From contig JACKCC010000010.1 of assembly GCA_020634245.1 (NCBI GenBank), positions 186,001 to 250,000 of the forward strand: a stretch of 64,000 bases of DNA, given 5' to 3'. Positions 1 to 8,258 of the stretch are shown here, one piece after another (within the stretch, counting starts at the first letter, position 1; every line of letters starts with the position of its first letter). The notes beneath the pieces are model-generated. The model did not search any database, was not told the origin of the DNA, and saw nothing but the letters and a program-made list of their open reading frames with translations. This DNA comes from Ardenticatenaceae bacterium (GTDB lineage Bacteria; Chloroflexota; Anaerolineae; Promineifilales; Promineifilaceae). A program made the position numbers and the translations under genes.

Positions 1-1513
1 GCCCAAAATTGAGCTGCTGCTGGTCAATCTTTAATTCCGGTACTTCGGCCAGAGAAATATTGTACGTTTTATCGGGCGCGTAGGCCCCTGACTGGGACAC
101 CGTGACAATAGCCAGTCCGTCACTGGCCGCGGGGAAACAAACAGCTGAGGCAAAATTGCCGGAGCCAGCCTTGGCATAATCGTCGTTTTCCCATTCATTC
201 ACGCCCAACTGGACTTTCATAGCCGTATCGACGCCCAGGGCCAGATTGGTGGTGGCGACCTGGTAATGATGGTTTTGTTTGACCAGGAAGCTGGTCATAT
301 CCACGTCACCGTTGGGGAAGAAGTTGTGGGTTTGAATTTCACCGACGGCAATCAAACCAGGGCTGGTGTTATCCGGTTCGTAGGGGTCACGCAAATCGGG
401 TGTGGCGGTGGGAGTCGCTGTTGGCGGGGCCGGGGTGGCAGTGGCAGTAGGAACGGCCGTGCCCGTGGGTGCAACCGTCGGATTCACAGTGGGCACAATT
501 TCCTCAACAAACAACTGGTAGCTCATCTGAATGCCGTACTGGCCACGGTTCGTCACTTGAATCGTCACTTCAGCGTCCCGGTCGGCGGCCATTTGGAAGG
601 CAACTTCCGAACTCAGCGTTCCCGGCTTGGCATCATCGTTGGTTAACACAGTGTTGCCGATGGTAACAGTGAGAAAGGTATCGACGCCAGGTGCCAGGCT
701 GCCGGTTTCCACTTTGTAATAACGGCCGGCTTTGGCCAGGAACACGGCCGTATCCACGTCAAAATTGGGGTAAAAATTGTGCGATTGAATCTCACCCAGA
801 TAAATGGGTTTGGCCACAGTGTTATCGACTTCATAGGCATCTCGCCCATCGGATGTTGGGGTGCTGCCCGGTTGAGGGGTGGAACCTGTTCCACCTGAAT
901 CGCTGCCGGAGGAACCGGGTGTAGGCGTGGCAGCCTCACCTGCCACAGTGGGCGTGACAGCGGTGGTCGCCTGAACGGTGGGCGTAGGGCTGGGCGTGGT
1001 CAACGTGATGGATTGAACAACGACACGGGCAAATTGGCCGGAATCTTCCAGAAAGCGCGCGTAATTGATAACGGCCGTGTCATCAACCGCCTGCCCCGTC
1101 AACATCAGCCGGTTATCAGTTTGCTGCAAAGAAGTCAGAGAAATTCGGCTGGTATCATAATTGCGGATGGCCGCAGCCACTTCCGGCCAATCAATATGAT
1201 CGGCCGACAAATTGGCATACACGCCTTCTAATTCACTCAATTGGGCTTCAATATCGGCCGCATCCGATTGCAGGGCCACCACTTCAGGCGGCACGGTCGG
1301 CTCGCTGACCATCGTCAACTGAATATTCGACAGTTCCGCATTCAATCGATCCGTATCAGCGCCAATGGTGGAGGAAATCGCATACAGGGGTAAAAACAGG
1401 ATCGCCAGGCCGATCACAATCAGCCAGGGAACAAATTTGCGCAATGTTTGACCTAAAGACGGTCCCTGGTCTTCTGCCAGATTGTCACGAACATTAAATT
1501 CAGATGTATTCAC
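1..1513 (-). CDS. PilN-like single-pass membrane protein with PPC-type repeats (3' end beyond window)
   Basis: Reads leftward from a GTG at 1513 (AGGAG about five bases upstream) and is still open at base 1, so it has at least 504 residues. A short polar N-terminus is followed by one hydrophobic helix (about residues 26-46), a coiled-coil-like stretch, and a segment around 120-175 containing SLTSLQQTDNRLMLTG and YARFLEDSGQFARVV, which resembles the periplasmic domain of PilN/GspL assembly proteins. Thr/Pro linkers then join two similar ~120-residue units with DNT, HNF(Y/F)PN.DVD and GVDT signatures, typical of bacterial pre-peptidase C-terminal (PPC) beta-sandwiches. It is the last visible gene of the archaellum/chemotaxis run, just after the prepilin peptidase. 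I infer a membrane-anchored, surface-exposed accessory of the filament machine; the fold calls are by eye. Confidence 0.6.
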   Translation of the reverse strand, partial: MNTSEFNVRDNLAEDQGPSLGQTLRKFVPWLIVIGLAILFLPLYAISSTIGADTDRLNAELSNIQLTMVSEPTVPPEVVALQSDAADIEAQLSELEGVYANLSADHIDWPEVAAAIRNYDTSRISLTSLQQTDNRLMLTGQAVDDTAVINYARFLEDSGQFARVVVQSITLTTPSPTPTVQATTAVTPTVAGEAATPTPGSSGSDSGGTGSTPQPGSTPTSDGRDAYEVDNTVAKPIYLGEIQSHNFYPNFDVDTAVFLAKAGRYYKVETGSLAPGVDTFLTVTIGNTVLTNDDAKPGTLSSEVAFQMAADRDAEVTIQVTNRGQYGIQMSYQLFVEEIVPTVNPTVAPTGTAVPTATATPAPPTATPTATPDLRDPYEPDNTSPGLIAVGEIQTHNFFPNGDVDMTSFLVKQNHHYQVATTNLALGVDTAMKVQLGVNEWENDDYAKAGSGNFASAVCFPAASDGLAIVTVSQSGAYAPDKTYNISLAEVPELKIDQQQLNFG

Positions 1514-1657
1514 AGGTACTCCTAAATACAGTTGCCATTTGTAACAACAAACAGCGTGTTAACAAACGCTGCTAACATTGTAGACAATCTAACAGGAATA
1601 CACGGGAAACGAAGCGTTAATTTTGAGTAAGGATCGTTTGTTTTTTCGCTTTTTTCA

Positions 1658-2317
1658 CTAGAAAATGGCGAAGGGGAAGGGATTGTAGAGCAAAGCGAGG
1701 ATAGCTCCCAGGCACAAAAAAGGAGCGTAAGGAATCTGGCTTTTGCGGTTCCAGACCTGTTTTTTGGATTGACGGCCGATGAGGAGGAGGGTAACGGCCG
1801 TTACCGCGCCGCTGCCCACCCCTAACAACAAAGCCCACAAAACCGTCGGGAATCCCAAGGCCAGACCAATTAACAAGGCCAGTTTGACATCACCACCGCC
1901 CAAGTCACCGGGACGCAGCAGCAGAGTAAAGTAAAAGATAAAGAAGGCGAACAGGCCGCCCAACAAGGTTACCAGAAGCGACCGGCCGGAAAAAAACAGG
2001 TGGAAGAGCAAAACCAGCACGATGGCCGGATACATCATCAGATTAAATATCAGCCGGTAACGCAAATCAATCACGGCGATCAGGATTAATGCGGTACTAC
2101 CTAGAAGGGGAACGGCCGTTGCCCAGGACAAACCCGGCCGCACGCCCCAATAGGCATAAAGCCCACCGGTAACAACCAGGATCAGACCGTCCAACCAAAG
2201 CGGGGCATGATAAGCTGTCAATTCTGCCGGGGAACGAAAATAGCGGGGCAGGTGTTTGCCCAGCCACAACAGGCCAACACCAATCAATAAACCCATTAAA
2301 AAACAAACCGCAATCAT
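1658..2317 (-). CDS. A24-type prepilin peptidase, catalytic domain only (ArlK/PibD/TadV-like role)
   Basis: A very hydrophobic 219-residue protein with about six membrane segments. The two catalytic aspartates of the type IV leader peptidase (A24) family are visible: D84 in AVIDLRYR and D143 in the GGGD motif (140-143). It lacks the N-terminal Cys-rich methyltransferase half of bacterial PilD, so it looks like a peptidase-only enzyme, as in archaeal ArlK/PibD or TadV. The expected job is to cleave class III signal peptides of the three archaellins encoded at 25-27.4 kb. It follows the acidic membrane protein gene, separated by a repeat. No clear ribosome binding site precedes the ATG at 2317; an internal ATG at 2296 is an alternative. 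Confidence 0.8.
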   Translation of the reverse strand: MIAVCFLMGLLIGVGLLWLGKHLPRYFRSPAELTAYHAPLWLDGLILVVTGGLYAYWGVRPGLSWATAVPLLGSTALILIAVIDLRYRLIFNLMMYPAIVLVLLFHLFFSGRSLLVTLLGGLFAFFIFYFTLLLRPGDLGGGDVKLALLIGLALGFPTVLWALLLGVGSGAVTAVTLLLIGRQSKKQVWNRKSQIPYAPFLCLGAILALLYNPFPFAIF

Positions 2318-2340
2318 GTTTGATAGTAACCAATCAGTTT

Positions 2341-2412
2341 CGTCGAAAGCTGAGCTTGTAAGAGGCTGAGCTTGTCGAAGCCCGGCTGCGGTTCGACAAG
2401 CTCACCGACCAC
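2341..2412. repeat. Dispersed repeat with GAGCTTGTCGAA / TTCGACAAGCTC inverted arms
   Basis: The gap between the peptidase and the acidic membrane protein holds repeated CTGAGCTTGT words and a hairpin with 12-base perfect arms (GAGCTTGTCGAA and TTCGACAAGCTC). Related words recur near 26,775, 32,800 and inside the aldo/keto reductase near 40,480. It is a dispersed, probably structured repeat rather than a gene. Confidence 0.7.
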
Positions 2413-2436
2413 CCTCAGGCATCTGCCACTCTGAAT

Positions 2437-3474
2437 TCACCTTACCGGATGGCGAACACCCTCGTGGAACTGCGCAATCACCTGCTGACTCAATTCCAAC
2501 ACATCTTCCATTAACACTGGAGGCAGTGGATTGGCCAGCCGGTCAATCTCCTGCGAGGTATCATCTTCTTCCTGGAACAGGTCAAAAATAGGATCACCGC
2601 CTGTTTCCCCCTCTTCATCATCATCATCATCCAGGATCAGATAGGGATCATCTTCATCATCCAGAGGTTTGGGCGCATCGCCCTTTTCTTCCTCGGCTTC
2701 TTTTTCGGCTTCCGCTTCTTCCGCTTTGGCTTCTGCTTCAGCTTCACTTTCCGCATCCGCCACCATTCTTTCCAACTCAGTGGGTTCTCGTTCTTGTTCG
2801 CCAACCGGGGCAGTTGGCCCGACGACGAAAATGTCCTCATCGGTCAGGGCTTCGCCCATTTCTTCGCGAATTTCTTCGAGAATTGCCTGCTCATTTTCCT
2901 CTTGCAGACGTTTCTTCCGGGCTTGCTTTTGCACGGCCGGAACCATGATGATCAATAAGGCCGCTCCCAGGAACAAAACGGAAGCGCCGATGCCAACTAA
3001 AACCAGCGTCTGGCCCAGAAATACATCGGTTAGTGAAAGTTCAGTATCGGGCAGGCTCATGGCCTGGGCTAAAAGGATAAGACGTTCGCGCTCTTCCGGG
3101 GATTGGGCGCCGACGATCATATCGCTCAACAAATCGAACAAAACGGTTTCATCCCATTTTTCCAAGATTTGCTGTACGCGCCCGGCATCGCGGGTGAGGG
3201 AATAATCGCTGGCCACCAGCCCCAAATATACTCTTTGAAATTCAGGACTCAGGTTTTGCGGCTCAGCGTTGATCCACTCGACTGGCCACAACCACCAGCC
3301 CAGCACCAGCCAGCCTAAAAGGATGCCGATGATAAAAATGGATGGAAGAAGAAACGGCCGTTTCTTCTTTCTATTAGCAGGCGGGACAGAAATGGGTACG
3401 GCCGTTGCCCCAACCTCGTCCATCAATTCCGCCAATTCACCCGACCCAATGGGAAAATTATTAACAGCCATCAT
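2437..3474 (-). CDS. Two-TM protein with long acidic C-terminal tail, archaellum locus
   Basis: I do not recognise a named family. The 345-residue product has a polar N-terminus, a TM helix near 41-66, a ~75-residue soluble stretch, a second TM near 152-180, then a basic patch and a long very acidic low-complexity region (roughly 190-310, rich in Glu/Ala/Asp) ending in a short ordered-looking tail. Its ATG overlaps the stop of the arlJ-like gene (ATGATG at the junction), so the two are translationally coupled. Position directly after the motor ATPase and platform genes suggests a membrane partner of the archaellum motor or an adaptor for the chemotaxis proteins. That function is inference only. 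Confidence 0.7.
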   Translation of the reverse strand: MMAVNNFPIGSGELAELMDEVGATAVPISVPPANRKKKRPFLLPSIFIIGILLGWLVLGWWLWPVEWINAEPQNLSPEFQRVYLGLVASDYSLTRDAGRVQQILEKWDETVLFDLLSDMIVGAQSPEERERLILLAQAMSLPDTELSLTDVFLGQTLVLVGIGASVLFLGAALLIIMVPAVQKQARKKRLQEENEQAILEEIREEMGEALTDEDIFVVGPTAPVGEQEREPTELERMVADAESEAEAEAKAEEAEAEKEAEEEKGDAPKPLDDEDDPYLILDDDDDEEGETGGDPIFDLFQEEDDTSQEIDRLANPLPPVLMEDVLELSQQVIAQFHEGVRHPVR

Positions 3475-4955
3475 ACACCTGCCAGCATCGAGCCTACCAT
3501 TGAGGGTACAATCAGGTAGGCCAGACCAGACAAAAACAACATAACCATTGTGTAAAATGAGATCTTCGACAGATGAGCGCCCTGGCTGGCCACAATAGCA
3601 AACGAATTAATCAACACCAACATCACCACCAAAAACAGAGCCAATTCATCCAACATTTCCGTCTGTGGTGCCAGAAAGCTCAACATATCCGCACCCATAT
3701 TGGTTGTCGCTTCCGTCATCTGCTCTGTCAAAGCACCGTTAATCAACGTGTTGAACTGGTTCAGGATTTCCAGCATAAAATTCAAAAGCGCAACCAATAC
3801 AAAATGCATAATGATGATCAACCAGGAAAAGGTATCGGCAATACCTTGCCGTTTGGCTCGGAGGCGGGCTGTCTGCGTCGCAAACAGGCTGGTCAGATTA
3901 CCCGATTTTTCCGGGTCACCGCCTAAATCAATGGCTTCAAAAAAGATGCCGGTCGTCTTTTTAATCAACTGGCTGCCCGACTCGATGGCAAACATATTCC
4001 AGCAGATCTCCGGTTTGACAAACGCCCGCAGCCGCTGTCCCAACCGGTTAATATCCTTTTCCAAAGCCGGGAATGAATCCAACTGCATATGATTCAGCGC
4101 ATCACCCAAAGTGGTGCCGCGAGATGAGGCCGCACCGCCCAAAGAGCGGAAAAATGAGCCAATCTCCGAATCTTTCTTTGACGTGTGGGCATCAATTTTA
4201 TTGACAGCAATTCCCGAGGGTAAAAGAATAAAGGCATCCACAATCATTACCCACCCGACAGGTACGTTAAATAACATCAGAGCAAATGTCGCAAATAAAA
4301 CTAACACCAGTGATGCTTTTAACAACTTGTGTGCCCGGCGCTGTTCTTTTGAACCCTGCGCCAGGGGCACGCTTTTCACTTCCTGCGGGGCAGCCCGCGA
4401 GACCACCCAGGCCAACACAAAGGTGACGACGACTGATGTAAACGACATACCCACCATAACGGCCGTTCCCAACGGATAAATCATCGTCGAAACCATATTA
4501 ATAATCACAATCAGCGCCGCCGAAATCGTCACCGACACATACCCGTCATTCCACTTCTTCAAACTCTCCAACAGACGATCATATTCATTCTCATAATTGC
4601 CCGCCTGAACCTCTGCCTCCCGCGCCAAAAAAGGTGCCAATGGCTCACCCGATTTCAACGCATCAGCAAAACGGTAGAGAAAAGTCCGGATCGCCTCCAG
4701 TTTTGTCCGTTCCCCAATCAAGCGGCAAGAATCCGGATAACTGATCCGCAAATTTTCGGCAATGATACTCACCTCTTCAAAATATCCGGCCGACGGCGAA
4801 TCCACTCGTTTGGCCAGTTCAAACACCTTAGCCCGCGAAAGACCGGCGGCTGATGTCGCCGACATATACACAAGCTGGTAAAAAATATCGAAAGCCGATA
4901 TCTCGTCAGAGAAGATTTTGTCGGTGCGCTTCTGCGAGGATTTCGAAGACTTCAT
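3471..4955 (-). CDS. arlJ: Archaellum/TadC-type platform membrane protein (ArlJ-like, T2SSF domain)
   Basis: A 494-residue polytopic protein with two T2SSF-like cytoplasmic segments (about 20-140 and 255-370) separated by TM pairs near 147-195 and 215-250, and further TMs after residue 375. This is the FlaJ/ArlJ layout: the platform on which the ArlI hexamer acts, allowing subunit insertion and rotation. The segment with GEPLAPFLAREAEVQ matches the start of the first T2SSF domain. It overlaps the upstream ATPase gene by 50 bases, with an AAGGTG site about ten bases before the ATG. TadC-like proteins share the fold; the neighbouring ArlH- and ArlF/G-like genes favour ArlJ. Confidence 0.82.
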   Translation of the reverse strand: MKSSKSSQKRTDKIFSDEISAFDIFYQLVYMSATSAAGLSRAKVFELAKRVDSPSAGYFEEVSIIAENLRISYPDSCRLIGERTKLEAIRTFLYRFADALKSGEPLAPFLAREAEVQAGNYENEYDRLLESLKKWNDGYVSVTISAALIVIINMVSTMIYPLGTAVMVGMSFTSVVVTFVLAWVVSRAAPQEVKSVPLAQGSKEQRRAHKLLKASLVLVLFATFALMLFNVPVGWVMIVDAFILLPSGIAVNKIDAHTSKKDSEIGSFFRSLGGAASSRGTTLGDALNHMQLDSFPALEKDINRLGQRLRAFVKPEICWNMFAIESGSQLIKKTTGIFFEAIDLGGDPEKSGNLTSLFATQTARLRAKRQGIADTFSWLIIIMHFVLVALLNFMLEILNQFNTLINGALTEQMTEATTNMGADMLSFLAPQTEMLDELALFLVVMLVLINSFAIVASQGAHLSKISFYTMVMLFLSGLAYLIVPSMVGSMLAGV

Positions 4956-6672
4956 GGAAATTCTTCACCTTTCGACCCAAATGGAGTCGTTCAAAAATTT
5001 TGGCCCGCCGCTTTAGATCTGTATAAATAACGCGCCTCTTGTGCGGCGGAATACCTTTTTTCTGAGCAATTACCTCTTCCAAAATATAGCTGTTCATGAA
5101 CCCCGGAAATTCAAACGTATCATTAGCCGGATTCCAACGAAAAGCCTCAATCACCGAAAAGCTTTGACTCAGCGAGTCATAACCGACGATTTCGGAAATA
5201 CTGGTTACCCGGCGGGCCGACCCGGTAGGCGTCTTCACCGCCGACTGAATCAGCACCACCTGCAAGTTATCAATGTACGCCTTGGGAATGTTGATTGGTT
5301 CACCATTCAAACGTTGAATCAGCTTTTCGACCGATGCGGCATGGAATGTAGACATGACACCATGCCCTGTTTGCATAGCTTGGAAGGCAATCGCACCCTC
5401 CTCGCCGCGGATTTCACCCACGATGATACGGTTAGGGCGCTGCCGCAAAGCCGCTTTGAGCAAGTCAAACATATCCACTTCACTGCCGGTCTTTTCCCGG
5501 CCCGATCCACGTGTCATCTCACGAATCCAGTTGGGATGCGGCACCTGCAATTCCGGCGTGTCTTCAATCGTTACAATCTTGGAATTGGGCAGCATAAACG
5601 TTGTGATGGCATTCAACGTGGTCGTTTTCCCCGACGCAGTTGCTCCCACCACAAACATATTCAAATCTTCTTCCAGCACAAACGATAAATAGGCCGCCAT
5701 CATGTAGTCCATCGTATTAAATTCGATCAGCTCAAAAACACTCAGCGGCGTTTCGTTAAACTTACGAATCGTGAAGTTGCTGCCCCGTTTAGAAATATCG
5801 GTGCCATAAACAATGTTGATACGGGAACCATCCGGCAGCACCGAATCTACAATCGGATTACGCACGGTCACCGGGCGCTTAATCCACTCTCCCATCCAGA
5901 TGACAAAATCATCAACATCATCTTCTGTGGGAAAACTGATGGTTGATTGAACACTCTCAAAAATCTTGTGTTCCAAAAAGATAGGCCCTTTACCACTGCA
6001 GCTAATATCTTCAATGTAGGGGTCTAGCAACAAGGGTGCGATTGGGCCAAAACCCACTTTGTCCCGCAGAATTAAATATTTAATCGCTTCATATTCGCGC
6101 TGGGTAACGTTGATCTTTAGTTCAGCTTCTGATGTACGGCTGCGGCCGTTACGGCCGTTGCCATTCAAATTGACATTTTCATCTATGTTGCCATTCCGGT
6201 TAGGGCTGGGACCAGATATAACAACCAAAATTTCATCCAATGCTCGACTGATGACCTCGCCTTTTTCCTCGTTAGTCTCAGCGTCACCAATCTCTTCGCT
6301 CCAATCGATCAGCCGAACCTCAATCTTTTCCAACAGGTGGTCAAGGTTGTGAGTCATGTGCGGCTCAATGGCAACGTAATAATCGCGTGCCCCGACCGGA
6401 TTGGGATAAATGTGAACAAACAAGCCGTCCTTAATAGGATAGATGATGTTTTTGTCATCCAGATCACGCATGGACCGTGTGAGTTTAGGGTAATAGCCAG
6501 GTACGCCAATTTCATTCATGGGAACCCAATGAAGGTAGTCGTAAAGGAACTCATTCTCATCACATACTTCCTTCAAACGCGCTGGCAGCACTTTACCGAG
6601 ACTGCAAGATGAGCCATGCTCACAGCCGACTTCCAATCCTTCTGTCTCAAACGGCCATAAAATTTCAGGCAT
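4906..6672 (-). CDS. arlI: Archaellum motor ATPase (ArlI-like type II/IV secretion ATPase)
   Basis: A 588-residue secretion ATPase. The first ~190 residues carry an N-terminal domain with cysteines (C17, C23, C37) and an Asn/Gly-rich linker. The RecA-like core has Walker A GATASGKTT (343-351), an Asp box near TIEDTPELQ, a Walker B region around RIIVGEIRGEE (415-425) and a His box TGHGVMSTFHA (435-445). This is the ArlI/CpaF branch of the PilT/GspE family, which powers filament assembly and, for ArlI, rotation. It lies five bases after the ArlH-like gene and overlaps arlJ, giving the archaeal order H-I-J. TadA/CpaF is the alternative, but no Tad pilus genes are present. Confidence 0.9.
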   Translation of the reverse strand: MPEILWPFETEGLEVGCEHGSSCSLGKVLPARLKEVCDENEFLYDYLHWVPMNEIGVPGYYPKLTRSMRDLDDKNIIYPIKDGLFVHIYPNPVGARDYYVAIEPHMTHNLDHLLEKIEVRLIDWSEEIGDAETNEEKGEVISRALDEILVVISGPSPNRNGNIDENVNLNGNGRNGRSRTSEAELKINVTQREYEAIKYLILRDKVGFGPIAPLLLDPYIEDISCSGKGPIFLEHKIFESVQSTISFPTEDDVDDFVIWMGEWIKRPVTVRNPIVDSVLPDGSRINIVYGTDISKRGSNFTIRKFNETPLSVFELIEFNTMDYMMAAYLSFVLEEDLNMFVVGATASGKTTTLNAITTFMLPNSKIVTIEDTPELQVPHPNWIREMTRGSGREKTGSEVDMFDLLKAALRQRPNRIIVGEIRGEEGAIAFQAMQTGHGVMSTFHAASVEKLIQRLNGEPINIPKAYIDNLQVVLIQSAVKTPTGSARRVTSISEIVGYDSLSQSFSVIEAFRWNPANDTFEFPGFMNSYILEEVIAQKKGIPPHKRRVIYTDLKRRAKIFERLHLGRKVKNFHEVFEILAEAHRQNLL

Positions 6673-6677
6673 AATCG

Positions 6678-7751
6678 TTAAGCGCCAATTTTGTTGATGG
6701 GGATAACACGCATACCCCAGCCAGGTTCAACTTCAAAACTGACAATGTTACCGGTCCGTTTATCCGCGCCGCGCACTTTGGTTACTTCCAACGTTTTGAC
6801 CAGTTTGTTGCCAATTTCTTCGGTGCGCAGTTGCAAATGGGCATCGCAAAGCGAACGCAGGCGAATCAGCAGTTCGCGCACCAAACCGTGGGAGTGAACG
6901 ACGATAACCACGGTCACACCATTGGCGCAAAGTCGTTTGCATTCCTCAAAAAAGCCGACAACTTCTTTTGGCGAGGAATGGGGAATAGCTGAAGTAAGAG
7001 AATCAACGAAAATCATGTCACGGCCGTTCTCATTCTTCATCGCTTGCATCAACGTTTCAGGAGCCTGATCGCCAAGCCGGGCCACCTCGATAGGATAAAT
7101 CCGCATCTTGTTCAGCAGCAGATAATCAATAACATTCAAACTCAGGCTGCGCATTTGTTTGACCAGGCTGGCCACTGTATTTTCACTGGTAAAAAGAGAG
7201 ATGGTATAGCCATCATCTAATGAACCGCGCATCATTTGCTGCGAAAGAACCGATTTACCGGCACCGGAATCACCTTCAATTAAGGTAAGCGAACCCAAAG
7301 GAACGCCGCCACCCATTTTGTTGTCCAATTCACCATTTCCGGTGGAAATAGATACCCCTTCCGCCTCTTCACGGGCCGCAATAAGAGGCTTGATTTTGGT
7401 AACCATTTCCGCTGCATCAAACGGCTTGATGAGGAAATCGTCGATGCCGGAGCCGCGGCCAATGGTCAGGTCTTCCAATTGACTTTCATCGGCAACCATC
7501 AAAATGGACTGGTGATCGGTAGCCGGGTCTTTACGAATGCGGCGGGCAATAGACGTACCTTTCATGCGTGGCAGTTGAAAGGCTACGATTATCAGTGTCG
7601 GTTGTTCGCGCCGAGACATAGTCAAACCTTCGGTCGGATCATTAGTTGACAAAACTTCGTAACCTTCCTCCTGAAGAATCGACTCCATCATGGCCACTAA
7701 CTGTTTGTCGGTTTCCATAATGAGTATCTTTTTTGCTTTGTTGCCAGCCAT
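6678..7751 (-). CDS. arlH: ArlH-like RecA-fold ATPase fused to an N-terminal degenerate receiver domain
   Basis: A 357-residue fusion. Residues ~8-125 form a CheY-like receiver, but the phospho-acceptor position is A57 (LIIVAFQLP where LDxxMP is usual) and the acidic pair reads METD; the conserved Lys survives as K109 in IKPF. Residues ~133-357 match ArlH/FlaH: GGGVPLGSLTLIEG, Walker A GDSGAGKS (160-167) and Walker B MIFVD (246-250). ArlH binds ATP beneath ArlI/ArlJ and is normally a ~230-residue single domain in archaea. It sits directly upstream of arlI. The fusion suggests that switching or assembly information reaches the motor through protein contact rather than phosphorylation of this domain. 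Confidence 0.88.
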   Translation of the reverse strand: MAGNKAKKILIMETDKQLVAMMESILQEEGYEVLSTNDPTEGLTMSRREQPTLIIVAFQLPRMKGTSIARRIRKDPATDHQSILMVADESQLEDLTIGRGSGIDDFLIKPFDAAEMVTKIKPLIAAREEAEGVSISTGNGELDNKMGGGVPLGSLTLIEGDSGAGKSVLSQQMMRGSLDDGYTISLFTSENTVASLVKQMRSLSLNVIDYLLLNKMRIYPIEVARLGDQAPETLMQAMKNENGRDMIFVDSLTSAIPHSSPKEVVGFFEECKRLCANGVTVVIVVHSHGLVRELLIRLRSLCDAHLQLRTEEIGNKLVKTLEVTKVRGADKRTGNIVSFEVEPGWGMRVIPINKIGA

Positions 7752-7826
7752 ATTTACCTTCGGAATTTAATAATTTGCATTGTTCTCAGGGCAATTTGCC
7801 TGCCTGATTTTTCCAATTGAAATGAT

Positions 7827-8258
7827 CTATAAGCCCATGCCGCCCGACCAAAGAATGAATTTAACCCGCTTAACCAGGTCGCTGGCCTTAATGGGTTTGG
7901 TTACGAACTCAACCGCGCCGGAATCAAATCCTTGCAACCGATCCTTGATTCGTTCTGCGGCCTCCCAACTTTTACGCGTGTCGGGATCATCTACGCCACC
8001 TTTAGCTGTTAACATAAGAACCGGAATCTTTGCTGTTAATGCGCTGTTTTTGAGCCGGTAGCTCACTTCGTAGCCGTCCATCAAGGGCATCATAATGTCC
8101 AGGATGATGAGGTCTGGTAAGACCTCTTTGGCTTTCTCTAAGCCTGTAACCCCATTATAGGCAGCGTATACCTCGTATCCATGCTTCTTTAGTACCCCCG
8201 TGACGATGCTCACGGTCATTTTTTCATCGTCAACAACAAGGATTTTTGCTTTAGCCAT
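7827..8258 (-). CDS. Stand-alone atypical receiver (CheY-like) with inserted loop
   Basis: A 143-residue single receiver domain with acidic pair DDE (10-12 from the ATG at 8258), phospho-Asp in LDIMMP (D54) and Lys in VTKPI. Between LTAK (beta4) and GAVEF (beta5) there are 28 residues instead of the usual ~13, an insertion shared with the receivers at 22.3 and 22.8 kb. GGGAG precedes the ATG by six bases, and the start overlaps the hybrid-kinase stop. It lies immediately upstream of the ArlH fusion. I infer an output receiver of the archaellum chemotaxis pathway, possibly contacting the pseudo-receiver on ArlH. Confidence 0.85.
   Translation of the reverse strand: MAKAKILVVDDEKMTVSIVTGVLKKHGYEVYAAYNGVTGLEKAKEVLPDLIILDIMMPLMDGYEVSYRLKNSALTAKIPVLMLTAKGGVDDPDTRKSWEAAERIKDRLQGFDSGAVEFVTKPIKASDLVKRVKFILWSGGMGL

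Noticed and set aside
3471..6672. Tad/Flp pilus instead of archaellum
   Set aside because: The ATPase and platform alone would fit, but no TadB/CpaE/RcpA/Flp genes are present, while ArlH-, ArlF/G- and archaellin-type proteins are.
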